A stretch of 64,000 bases of DNA, taken from the NCBI RefSeq assembly GCF_000350225.1, contig NW_005179172.1, forward strand, positions 1 to 64,000. Direction: 5' to 3'. The notes below the pieces were generated by a model. The model searched no databases. It was given only the letters and a program-made list of their open reading frames with translations, and was not told the origin of the DNA. A program made the translations under genes and the position numbers. This stretch comes from Chondrus crispus. Its lineage: Eukaryota; Rhodophyta; Florideophyceae; Gigartinales; Gigartinaceae. This document shows, piece after piece, positions 42,460 to 51,145 of the stretch; within the stretch, counting starts at the first letter, position 1, and each line of letters begins with the position of its first letter.

Positions 42460-44713
42460 GGAGGTTGTCGAACGCCGTCAGGGGGCGGGGCAGACTTCGT
42501 CCCCGTGCCTAGATGCGGCGGCGGGGCGGCCGCGGTAGCGGGATTAATTACCCGGTTGGCCTCATAACTGAGGAGGGCGACGGCGCGGAGGTACGCGTCC
42601 GAGGGGACCCGGCCTTTCTGTGCCGTGCTCAGCTTCTCGTACTGATGAGGTACGAGGGAGACATCCTTCACCTTCAAGTCACAGTCAGGGGCTATATGGT
42701 CCCCGACCTTGTAACAGACGAAGCAGATGATCTGCGGGTACGGGGGTCCCCGTAGGTCCTTCTGGATGTTCCGGGAGGGCCGCCCGAAGGCGGGCCCGTG
42801 GGGGCTCCCCGTACGCTCCGCAGCGGGTTGGTACGGCTTGCGCCGGTCGCCGTAGAAAAGCGAATCTCCATCGTTGAAGGAGGAGTCCTCCGTTGGTAGG
42901 GAAGGCATCCCGCCAGCGTTGTCCCCTTTTGTGGCGAAATAATTCTCGGCCCCCGCCGCCGTCTGGTAGCTGGCGGTGGGACCGGTCGTTGAAGATGGAA
43001 CGCTATCAAGAGCGGCAAGGACCTGCTTACCAGGGCGGGGCCTGGCAAATTCCACCCGGCGACTCGGGGCTTGCTGAGCTTGGAGGGCCTCTCCATGGGA
43101 GCGCGCGTGAGCCACCGTATCCCCGAACGAGGATCGCGGTCGATCCTCGCGGGTTTGCAGAACTAACGGCTTGATCGCCGGTGTGAGCCCCTCGATGAAC
43201 AGGGTAGTCCTCTCGTAGGGCGAGTGTACGTCGCCACATCTACCGAGGGCGTTCAGCATCCGAGTGGCGTACTCGGTTTCCAGTTCGTCCGGTTTTTGGC
43301 GTAATTCTCTCAGCGCGGTGAGGGCGTGCTCAATTTCGAGGTTGGTCGCGTAAGTGCGCAGCAACCAGTTTACGGCTGCCGCCCAGTTCGCGATCCCTTG
43401 GGATTTGCGGTGTAACCCTCTTTGGGACTCATACGCCTCTTTTGCCGGCCTGGATAACAGGTGGGGGAGAGCCAGCAGGGCCATCGCCTCAGTCATATTG
43501 GCGTTATCAAAGTTCTCCTTGCAACGCGCAAGGAAACTTATGACCCTGATTGGGTCCACCCCGCTGAACTTGTAGTGTCCCATCACCACGAGGAGGTACT
43601 GTACCCTCTTACGGGTCGAGGCGTAGACCTTGTCATCCACGGTCTGCCTCGTGTCCTCGAGGCGATACGCTCGGTAATTACATACACCCCGGAAGCGGTG
43701 GTTCGTCGGCTTCCAGACTGAGACGTGCTTCTGTCTGGGGCCGAACGTCGGCAGCGGGGCCGTGAGTGACTCTGACTCGGAATCCGATTCCGAGTCAGAG
43801 GGCGAAGACGAGGCTGAGCTCGAGTACGACGAGGAGGGTCCCTCGGATGGCAGGTAGGCACTCTTGCCCCCTTCCGACGTCGAGAGTCGCCTTTCTTCCG
43901 GCTTGGCTTAGACTTTTTTTCGTCGTCCCTCGCCATCGCCGTCGGAGCTTCCCCCCGAGTCGGGGTTTCCTCCCGGGGGATTCCGGGAGGGTAATTCACC
44001 CTCACGGGGGTACTGACCGGCGGGGCGTCCTCTGGGAGCGCCGTCGCGGGGACCAATGACGCCGTCGGGTCGGCGAATAGTTGGGGAGCGGTCCCCACTG
44101 AGGGGACGGGTATCCCGGCGGCCTGTAACGCCGGGATCGTGACGTCGGACAAGAGTAAGTTCTCGTCCAACGGAGGTAACTCCCGTCTCCGGGAGGTGAC
44201 TGGCACTTCGCCCGAGGGGGGAGTTGTGGTAACTCCGCCAATGGCCGGAGGCTTAACAGCAGCAATGGCTGGGGTGGGCGCCGCCGATCCGTCCTGAGTG
44301 ACAGGCGCCAGATCGGGGCGGTACGTCTTGAGGACGGATATTTCCTGACGGACGGACTTGACTTCCTCCGTTACAGTAGCGATCTCCGTTTTTAGAGGGA
44401 GGATCGCCTCCTCGACCCTGGCCTCGATGTCTTCTTGCCAGGTCTTGGTCAATACGCCTTCCAGGGCGGAGAGGCGATCGCGCTCGCGCGCGGATTGTAC
44501 ATCCGCCTGCGTGGCGACGGTTTCCTCCACGAAGGAGTTGAGGTTCTCTCGCAGCGCCGACGAGTGCGCTGCGAGTTTCTCCGCCACCGTTGTGAGCGTA
44601 AACCTTTCGGCTTCTCGGAGAGCCTCACGGCAGTTCCGGGTTATCCACGCCGCTACGGGCGCAGGAACGTCTCGGGGACGGGTTTCTCGGGAACTCTCCG
44701 ACCCGGACATCAT
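42450..44713 (-). CDS. gag: Gag of A2 (one indel in a C run)
   Basis: Start at the ATG at 44713 (MMSGSESSRETRPRD). Residues 30-140 are a long helical, probably coiled-coil region (EAERFTLTTVAEKL...). It then has a linker with KKSKPSRKK, a Ser/acidic tract and the capsid core (QYLLVVMGHYKFSGVDPIRV; HRKSQGIANWAAAVNWLLRT). The zinc knuckle is ICFVCYKVGDHIAPDC (CX2CX5HX4C). The frame changes once, at the five-C run 43867-43871; A1 keeps one frame there, so a base was lost in A2 or in the assembly. It ends at TAG 42450-42452, used with the -1 site. Confidence 0.82.
42453..42459 (-). promoter_or_regulatory. -1 ribosomal frameshift site between gag and pol of A2
   Basis: The coding strand reads CCA AAA AAC TAG in the gag frame: the heptamer A AAA AAC sits directly before the gag stop. 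Shifting back one base gives AAA AAA CTA GGA, which is the pol frame, open from there on. This is the canonical eukaryotic retroelement slippery site. A stimulating RNA structure downstream was not tested. Confidence 0.75.
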
Positions 44714-44795
44714 GTCTTGTAACACCTGTGAACGGTGGTGAGCACCCTCAAAAGAAACAATTAGAAAAGAGAAAGGGGTTAGAGACTCCGCAGAT

Positions 44796-44813
44796 TTCTA
44801 GGTCGGGAGACCA
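44796..44813 (-). promoter_or_regulatory. Primer-binding site of A2
   Basis: Same 18 bases as in B (coding strand TGGTCTCCCGACCTAGAA), three bases from the 5' LTR. Two families with unrelated LTRs share the same primer. Confidence 0.6.
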
Positions 44814-44816
44814 AAA

Positions 44817-45502
44817 TGTCGTGCACTGGGGTCGCGGTGTATAACCCCAGGGCAGAGCACGCGTGTTCGGAACGCGGGTTGTACGGGAGACCACGCGGTG
44901 ATAACCGGCAACGGGGTCCGGGCGCGATCGGCGCAGTAGGTAACAAAAAGGAGGGTTAGAACAGGGGATCGCCCAGAGGGGGCGGAGCGGTAGGGACGTC
45001 TCGCGCGGTAGAGCGGTTGGGATTCACAGTCGTAGATGGGCTCGCGTAGTGTAGCACGGCTTGTGCTATACTGGCGCGACGCTACTACCGAGATTCCAGA
45101 AGCTTAGGAAAAGAACCCAAGGCTTCGTGCCTTCTTTACTTAGGGTCGAACGTCGACTATATAGTAGTCGACGTCGTAATAATATTAATTAATAATAATT
45201 AATTAATTAAAACACGGTAATAAATACCGGCGTACTAGCATAGACGCTATACAGTACGCAATACCCCCCTGTATAGGGTTATGATACCCGCTCACACGTG
45301 GGGATCGACACGCCTAGACGTAGAGTGACAGACTGTCCGTACTTCGACAGGGCTTACACCCGGCCATGCCTGGGTGGGCAGTTACACGATCACACGTGGT
45401 ACAGGTACACGAATATCCGTGGTGTACACGTGGGAGGCGCACCCGTGAGGGTGGCATCCCGCGTATGCCTCGCGAATGAGGGAGGCGTACCAGTGCACTA
45501 CA
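44817..45502 (-). repeat. 5' LTR of A2
   Basis: This 686-bp repeat nearly matches 20760-21447. The right-hand flank is GAAGC, which does not match A2's own left flank (GATAG) because of the inversion to the right. Confidence 0.85.
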
Positions 45503-46001
45503 GAAGCTCGCAGCGCAACCGTCGGCGCTGCGAGAAAACCTCAAGACTTTTATTGAGGAAACTATCGCAGCCCAAGCCGAGGTACAAGCCGCGCGAAAGC
45601 GCGATGGCCTAACCGCCCTGGAAGGAGTGCTCACCAAGGCCTGGCAGGCGGACATAGCTGCCAGCGCCAAGGAGGCTGCTACCCTGCGTAAGCAGGAGGA
45701 GACCGCCACGGCGGAGGAACTCAAGGCCCTCTGTCGAGAAATTGCCATCTTGAAGACGCAAACATCAGCCCCCGCTGCTGGAATCCCTCCGACTACAGTC
45801 GGAGTAGGTACTCTCCTTCCCGCTGAGGGGTTGCCCCCGTTGAATAAGAGCCTGCTCTTTTCCAACGTGACAACGCCGGCGCTGCAAGCCGCGGGGATAC
45901 CGGTCCCCTCCATGGAGACCGCTCCCCAATTCTCCGCCAATCCGCAGGCGTCGCGAACCGCGGCTGGAGCCTCCCGCGAGGGAGCCTCCGCCGGACCTAT
46001 C
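45503..46001 (+). pseudogene. Inverted segment of A1 gag
   Basis: The plus-strand frame reads KLAAQPSALRENLKTFIEET onward, homologous to residues 45-200 of A2 gag, whereas the rest of A1 gag is on the minus strand. It begins with GAAGC (45503-45507) and ends with CTATC (45997-46001), the inverse of the flanks expected from the neighbouring pieces. It fits exactly between 20759 and 46720 when turned round. Confidence 0.8.
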
Positions 46002-46719
46002 TGTAGTGCACTGGTACGCCTCCCTCATTCGCGAGGCATACGCGGGATGCCACCCTCACGGGTGCGCCTCCCACGTGTACACCACGGATATTCGTGTACC
46101 TGTACCACATGTAATCGTGTAACTACCCACCCCGGCATGGCCGGGTGTAAGCCCTGTCGAAGTACGGACAGTCTGTCACTCCACGTCTAGGCGTGTCGAT
46201 CCCCACGTGTGAGCGGGTATCATAACCCTATACAGGGGGGTATTGCGTACTGTATAGCGTCTATGCTAGTACGCCGGTATTTATTACCGTGTTTTAATTA
46301 ATTATTATTAATTAATGTTATTACGACGTCCACTACTATATAGTCGACGTTCGACCGTAAGTAAAGAAGGCACGAAGCCTTGGGTTCTTTTCCTAAGCTT
46401 CTGGAATGTCGGTAGTAGCCTCGCGCCAGTATAGCACAAGCCGTGCTACACTACGCGAGCCCATCTACGACCGCGAATCCCAACAGCTCTACCGCGCGTG
46501 CTGCTACCGAGGATACTAACCGCTCTACCGCTCGAGACGTCCCTGCCGCTCCGCCCCCTCTGGGCGATCCCCTGTTCTAACCCTCCTTTTTGCTACCTAC
46601 TGCGCCGATCGCGCCCGGACCCCGTTGCCGGTTATCACCGGGTGGTCTCCCGTACAACCCGCGTTCCGAACACGCGTGCTCTGCCCTGGGGTTATACACC
46701 GCGACCCCAGTGCACGACA
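46002..46719 (+). repeat. Solo A-family LTR, inverted orientation
   Basis: Runs TGTAGTGCACTGG...CCAGTGCACGACA, the reverse complement of the A2 LTRs, 718 bp with a roughly 30-bp extra segment. The right flank is GCTTC. No internal sequence of a second element accompanies it. Confidence 0.82.
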
Positions 46720-46858
46720 GCTTCTCCGCTACAGTATTGAGCGTGAATTTTTCGGCTTCTCGGAGAGTCTCGCGACAACTCCGAGTGATCCACGCCGCAA
46801 CTGGCGCAGGCATGTCTCGAGGACGGGTCTCACGGGACGAATCGGACCCGGATACCAT
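46720..46858 (-). pseudogene. Start of A1 gag
   Basis: The ATG at 46858 opens MVSGSDSSRETRPRD and runs to TVAEKL, then stops at the solo LTR. It matches the first 46 residues of A2 gag and carries the 5' end of A1's coding region. Confidence 0.8.
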
Positions 46859-46944
46859 AGCCTTGAGCTTGTCGAAACCTGTTGAAACAGAGATAGAACA
46901 CCTAGGACCAAAAAACGATAAGGGATAAGGGACACTCCGTAGAC

Positions 46945-46962
46945 TTCTGGGTCGGGAGACCA
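46945..46962 (-). promoter_or_regulatory. Primer-binding site of A1
   Basis: TGGTCTCCCGACCCAGAA on the coding strand, one base different from A2 and B, three bases from the 5' LTR. Confidence 0.55.
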
Positions 46963-46965
46963 AAA

Positions 46966-47661
46966 TGTCGTGCACTGAGGGGGAAGGGTGGGATCCCCCT
47001 CTGGCAGAGCGCGCGCGTTCGGGGGTCGCGTGTAGGGGATTATCGGGAGACCACCCGTAAGGGACCGGTACGGGGCCGGGCGCGAAGCGCAGTAGGGAAA
47101 GTAAGGGAAAAAGTGGGAAAACAGAGCCCAGGAGGGGCGGAGCGGTAGGGACAGCTGTCGCGCGGAGAGCCGGGCGTGGCGGGACGACGCGCGCGGTAGA
47201 GACAGGAGGGAATCGGGACGTAGATGGCTCGCACGGTACCGTCGTGGGACGGGGACCGACGCGAGGCTACGACTCCGTTCCAGAAACCCGAGTTGTAGAC
47301 CCAAAGCTTCGTGAGGATTTACTTAGGGTCGGACGTCGGCTATATACTAGCCGACGTCGGAGCGATAATTAATTAAACTAAAATTACTAAATTGAACGAC
47401 GGCGGCGATGGCCGGAGAAACTTGGGGAGGTATGACAACCACTACACGTGGGGAATGACACGATTAACGTGAGGAATAACACGGGTACACGTGGATAGAA
47501 CTGTCAGTACTTCGACAGGGCTCCATGGAGCATACACCCGGACACGAGCGGGGGTTTGGATACACGGTTACACGTGGTACATATCTCACTTATGATAGTG
47601 AGGCATTCCGCGTGTGCTACGGTACAGCACCGCGATTACGCGGGGCGGTCAGTGCTCTACA
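46966..47661 (-). repeat. 5' LTR of A1
   Basis: This 696-bp partner of 10214-10913 contains the same TATA-centred inverted repeat (about 47334-47360). It is followed on the right by CTCTA, the target duplication. Confidence 0.85.
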
Positions 47662-47666
47662 CTCTA

Positions 47667-48441
47667 ACCGCCTCTTCTTGATCTCCACCTTGTCTTTTTT
47701 CACCTTTTCGTACTCCCACTTGCGTCGAGCCAACCGCGCCGCTTTCTCGCTACGCGTTTCCTTGCGTCGAGCCAACATTTTTACTGAACCATCCTCCGTT
47801 GACGACACACGCTTCGCGGCTTCTTGCTTGTAATCAAGCAAAGATTGATCGAACAAATGTTTTGCAACTCCATCTGTCCCGCTCTCTCTCACTAATGCTG
47901 ATTCTACTCCGTCAGCGTTGTCTTCTTCAACAACAACCTGCTGCGCCTGCTTGAGAGCCTTAGATGCGATATAAAGAACATTTGCTGGCTTGATTGCAGC
48001 CATACAAGAGCGTCTCCAGGACATGCCGAACGACTGTTATTCGGAAATAATCATAGCATCCGTCACATACCTTTGCCTCGCATTTATAGAGACTCTAACG
48101 CATGTGTTTTCCAGAGCCCTGCCTTTCTGAACAGGAGTACCCAGAGCAGATAATTGTGAAATTATCCATGCTTTCTCTAACTTGTTGGGAACGAAACGAG
48201 GTTCTCTACTAGAGCTGGATGGCGTTGAAGGTGCTGTTGCTGAATGTGGATCGGACGACGACGGCGTGCGTGGGGTTTGGGACGAACGGGCGGAAGGGGC
48301 AACTGCGAGTGGCTCGCTGTGAGAAGAGGAGGGCGGTAGCAGTGGAACTGCGGATGAAGGCGGTTCAGAGGCCTCCAACGGGAACAAAGATAGGCCGGGT
48401 GGTGGTGCGGTAGAAGATGGTGGAAGATTGCTTGATTCCAT
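47667..48441 (-). pseudogene. 5' part of the gene split by A1
   Basis: The likely start is the ATG at 48441 (MESSNLPPSS); the frame is open further upstream. The first 100 residues are Ser/Pro-rich. A short folded-looking stretch follows (KLEKAWIISQLSALGTPVQK; RVSINARQRY). There is one in-frame TAA at 48037-48039. Then comes a long basic helix (SEKAARLARRKWEYEKVKKD) running into the A1 insertion at KKRRLE. It continues at 10208. The architecture resembles the accessory DNA-binding proteins of Harbinger elements, and a Harbinger transposase lies upstream on the same strand, but I do not recognise the domain. Confidence 0.45.
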
Positions 48442-48615
48442 CGATTGCCGTTCTAGACGACGTAATGGAACGCGGGAGGGTAGATTCAGCAAGAGCGTCG
48501 CGGATTGGTCCCATGGGTATGGCTGTCTCGAGTTCGTACTGGCGAGAAGGTCGGAGAGTTTTCCATATGCCCAAAACAGGGAAGGGGGAAACGAGAGAGG
48601 TGCGCCCTGGTCCAT

Positions 48616-49124
48616 GTGGGTTTTGCTTACAGCTATTGTGGTTGGCGTGGCACGAAAAAACAGACGTCAACTGGGCACGTGTCCGCCGCCAGAATGTCTG
48701 GCACTATCGCACTTTCCGCCGCGCCCCCGCCACTCACTCGCGACACTGCACCCCCCTATCCCGCGCCCTAGCCCGCGCCCCAATCTCCATATCCGCCACA
48801 TCCACACCTCGTCCCGCTAACTCCCCCCCGCCCCGCCACCAGTATGCATCTCCAAAGGCTCCGCGGACATCCTCTCCCGTTTACTCACCCCGCCCCCCTC
48901 CCCTTCCTCAATGGCGCCCAACTCCAGCCTGCCCGACGGCCGGCCGCCCACCACCAGAGCAGCCACGTCGCAAGCGGCATCGTCCGTCCCGACTACGCCT
49001 CCATCCTCCAAGTCGCTGCCCCTAAGGCTGCCGCCGCCAGGCAGGTACCACAGAGTGTGCCCTTTTCGACCTCGCTCTTCTTTCTGCCGCTGTCGCTGTC
49101 CTCCCCGTCCCTGCGCGACACCCT
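48616..49124. other. GC-rich region upstream of the split gene, no clear gene
   Basis: CCGCC-rich sequence with overlapping frames. It could contain 5' exon sequence of the possible plus-strand membrane protein that follows, but nothing can be assigned. Confidence 0.35.
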
Positions 49125-49655
49125 GTGCCTCCCGCCGCCGCGCGCCTCCCGCCACCGCGCGCCCCGGTGCTGGACTGGGTCTCGCTCACTGTCCTGTACT
49201 TTATCACTCTCGTGTCGGAGGCCTCGCGCGCCCACATGCTGCCCAGCACATGGAAGTACCTGGCGTCTCTTGACGACACCACGTCCGCGCTCGGCGTCTT
49301 CGTGACTCAGAGCAGAATTTTCTGCTCTGTGCTGCAGTCTGGGGGAGGGCTGTCGCACTATGGGGATGGGGCTTGCAGTATGAACTTAAAGAGTGACGTG
49401 AGAAGAGTGGAGTTCAGGGAGAATGTTGCAGGGTTGAACTCAAAGGGTATAGAGAATAGAAGAAGAAAAGTGGTGAGCTGTAGTCAGGGGGAGGGGGCGG
49501 CTTTGGAGGGATTAGGGGGTGATGGAGGAGGGGAATTCCTTTCGCGACGTCTTCGGTTCCAGCTCGGCCACTATGAGCGTGTACCGCACACAACTGCTCA
49601 CTCCGCTTCAGACTTTGCGCTTGCCGCTCCGCTTGCTGCTGCTAGAGTAAAGTAG
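49125..49655 (+). CDS. Possible partial MFS-like transporter exon
   Basis: Residues 14-60 (PVLDWVSLTVLYFITLVSEA then SRAHMLPSTWKYLASLDD) look like the first transmembrane helix and loop of a major-facilitator protein, in which an E-A-S-R-x-x-x-x-P-T-x-W pattern is common. After LGVFVTQSRIF the sequence loses membrane character, so an intron or a truncation may begin near 49310-49330, where a hairpin (arms CAGAGCAGAA/TTCTGCTCTG) lies. No further helices were found. The identity is tentative. Confidence 0.3.
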   Translation: MPPAAARLPPPRAPVLDWVSLTVLYFITLVSEASRAHMLPSTWKYLASLDDTTSALGVFVTQSRIFCSVLQSGGGLSHYGDGACSMNLKSDVRRVEFRENVAGLNSKGIENRRRKVVSCSQGEGAALEGLGGDGGGEFLSRRLRFQLGHYERVPHTTAHSASDFALAAPLAAARVK

Positions 49656-49673
49656 GATTATGTTTACGAACTG

Positions 49674-50909
49674 TCATTCAGAAACATTGTTTGACCGTTC
49701 GGTCTTTTCTTGGTATCTCTCCCTGGTCTGTAGAGCATATCCCCTGCGATTGAACTGCCAATTAGAGACCATCGCCGCAGTTTGGTATGCAATAGGAAAA
49801 AGCTCGGGCTCAAACGGCCAGCGACCGAGGAAAACACGGAAACGGTTGTTAATAAATCCTATTCCCCACTCGTTGACCATTCGTTGAGATCTTATATCTT
49901 GTTTGTGCATAGAACGGTACAGCCACGACGTGCTTTCGTTGCGTTTGTACGGAACGACAAGATCTCCGTCCCCAGCATACCCCATGTCTGCCATCCCATG
50001 TTGTGCTCCGGAAAGGTATAGATCTCTCCTTTTGTAAATGTCTGAGTCGACGTATATTGACCTGTCTGACTCCGCCCCTTTGTCGGTGATTTCGATTCTG
50101 ATGAATCGACCAAATAAATCGCAGAATATCATGACAGAGAACACATGGGCCTTCTTGTAGCCACCGTATGCCCTTTCTTGCATCTCAGAGTCTTTAGGAC
50201 GCCATCTCTGATTCTTGTTCCCATCTACAAAAAAAACACAAGACGGAAAGCCAACCAGCAGCCTCTCCATAGATTCTCTTTCCTCCTCGTCCGGCCAACG
50301 AATGAGGAGAGGAGACAAGTTGTCTAGACTGCGATGTAATGCTATAACTGAATGTCGGAAGTAGTTAGAAGCCGACGCGACCGACATACCGTACTTAATT
50401 GCTATATGTTCAAGGCCTTGACGGCCTTCATTTGGGCCTCCGAAGATATCGAACAGCATAAAAAGCATCTCATTCGTGTTCAACTTTCGCCTTCTCGGAA
50501 TGCGCAGGCCCTCGTCGTCATGACGTCCACGAATGTTAAACGGCTTTTGTAATTCTGTATAAACAAGAGTATGTAAACCGTCAAACTCCTCGCGAGACAA
50601 ATGAGTTAATTTTGTAAAAAGGGAGAAGTCAGCGTCTTCCTCGTGAACGAAATTGTAGAAATTGGACGGATCTCTTCGGACATATCGCGCTTTTGTTCCG
50701 TCTACACTGTTTCCTCGCCCAGGGCCAGGCTCGTCGACACTTGAGGAGGTCTTTTGGTGCAGCAAATCCCGAGCACCTGAAGCGAACTGTGTGTAGCGTA
50801 ATCGCGAGGACGTTATTTGAACGCGCGGGGTGACTACTGTACTCCCGCAAAATGCATTACAGCGCGCACACCCGCGCCTGTAAGTACGCGCTTGCTGCTC
50901 GCTGTGCAC
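49674..50909 (-). CDS. PIF/Harbinger-type DDE transposase
   Basis: The open frame of up to 411 codons ends at 49674. The DDE core is intact: CVFFVDGNKNQRWRP (D229), then GAESDRSIYVDSD, HGMADMGYAGDGDLVVPYKR (D308) and MVNEWGIGFINNRFRVF (E347). An N-terminal helical domain (RYVRRDPSNFYNFVHEEDAD onward) precedes it. There is no ATG before residue 148, and the first codons run into a decayed B-type LTR, so the native start has probably been lost or lies in a missing exon. It would cut and rejoin element ends; inverted ends were not identified. It differs clearly from the Harbinger transposase at 6491. Confidence 0.7.
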   Translation of the reverse strand: MHSEQQARTYRRGCARCNAFCGSTVVTPRVQITSSRLRYTQFASGARDLLHQKTSSSVDEPGPGRGNSVDGTKARYVRRDPSNFYNFVHEEDADFSLFTKLTHLSREEFDGLHTLVYTELQKPFNIRGRHDDEGLRIPRRRKLNTNEMLFMLFDIFGGPNEGRQGLEHIAIKYGMSVASASNYFRHSVIALHRSLDNLSPLLIRWPDEEERESMERLLVGFPSCVFFVDGNKNQRWRPKDSEMQERAYGGYKKAHVFSVMIFCDLFGRFIRIEITDKGAESDRSIYVDSDIYKRRDLYLSGAQHGMADMGYAGDGDLVVPYKRNESTSWLYRSMHKQDIRSQRMVNEWGIGFINNRFRVFLGRWPFEPELFPIAYQTAAMVSNWQFNRRGYALQTRERYQEKTERSNNVSE

Positions 50910-51115
50910 GTGTACAGCGTGACGATCCGGAGTAAGGCGCGCGAGCTCACCGTGTAAGGCGCTACCTAGATACTGTAGTATATGTTATGATAGATTATTT
51001 TCTTGTATATTAAATGACAGGGCGACCGGCGGCGCAGGGAGGACAAGGACAAGCACGGGCTTGGTGCCAGATCTTCCACTGCAGGTCTAACCCCGTCCGC
51101 TTATTCTAAACGCGT
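50900..51115 (+). repeat. Decayed B-family LTR remnant
   Basis: From GTGCACGTGTACAGCG to CTTATTCTAAACGCG the order of motifs follows the B LTR in the 18310 orientation: GTTATGATAGATTATTTT, GTATATTAAAT, then GGACAAGCACGGGCTTG. Substitutions and gaps are many. This shows older B-family activity next to the TRIP12-like fragment. Confidence 0.65.
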
Positions 51116-51145
51116 TCAATTCGAGAATCTACAGTCCTTGGGTTT

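Larger units (their letters stand above)
20760..45502 (-). mobile_element. Chromovirus A2 (nested in A1 gag, host of B)
   Basis: The LTRs at 20760-21447 and 44817-45502 are nearly identical (688 and 686 bp, a handful of differences). The left flank is GATAG; its partner, CTATC, is found at 45997-46001 because of a later inversion. Without B the element is about 11.5 kb: 3' LTR, antisense gene (+), repeats, pol (-), gag (-), primer site, 5' LTR. Pol is unbroken when B is removed, the antisense gene is unbroken, and gag has one indel in a C run. Apart from B it is close to an autonomous element. Confidence 0.85.
10214..47661 (-). mobile_element. Chromovirus A1 (outermost Ty3/gypsy element of the nest)
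   Basis: The LTRs at 10214-10913 and 46966-47661 begin TGTCGTGCACTG and end with GCTCTACA on the plus strand. The flanking bases CTCCA (10209-10213) and CTCTA (47662-47666) are a target-site duplication with one change. Gag-pol reads on the minus strand, so the 5' LTR is the right-hand one. Contents from left to right are: 3' LTR, antisense gene, repeats, pol, B-type fragment, gag end, element A2, inverted gag segment, solo LTR, gag start, primer site and 5' LTR. Without the nested DNA it would be about 12 kb. It has several stops, frameshifts and a gag-pol deletion, and is dead. Confidence 0.85.

Noticed and set aside
46729-47304. Long minus-strand frames in the LTRs (also at 10114-10551)
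   Set aside because: They are present identically in both A1 LTRs, GC-driven, and have arginine/serine-rich composition with no motif; shadows of LTR sequence.
48040-48080. A 37-base GTATGT...AACAG intron at the stop of the split gene
   Set aside because: Removing it shifts the frame away from the good downstream coding sequence; an in-frame stop fits better.
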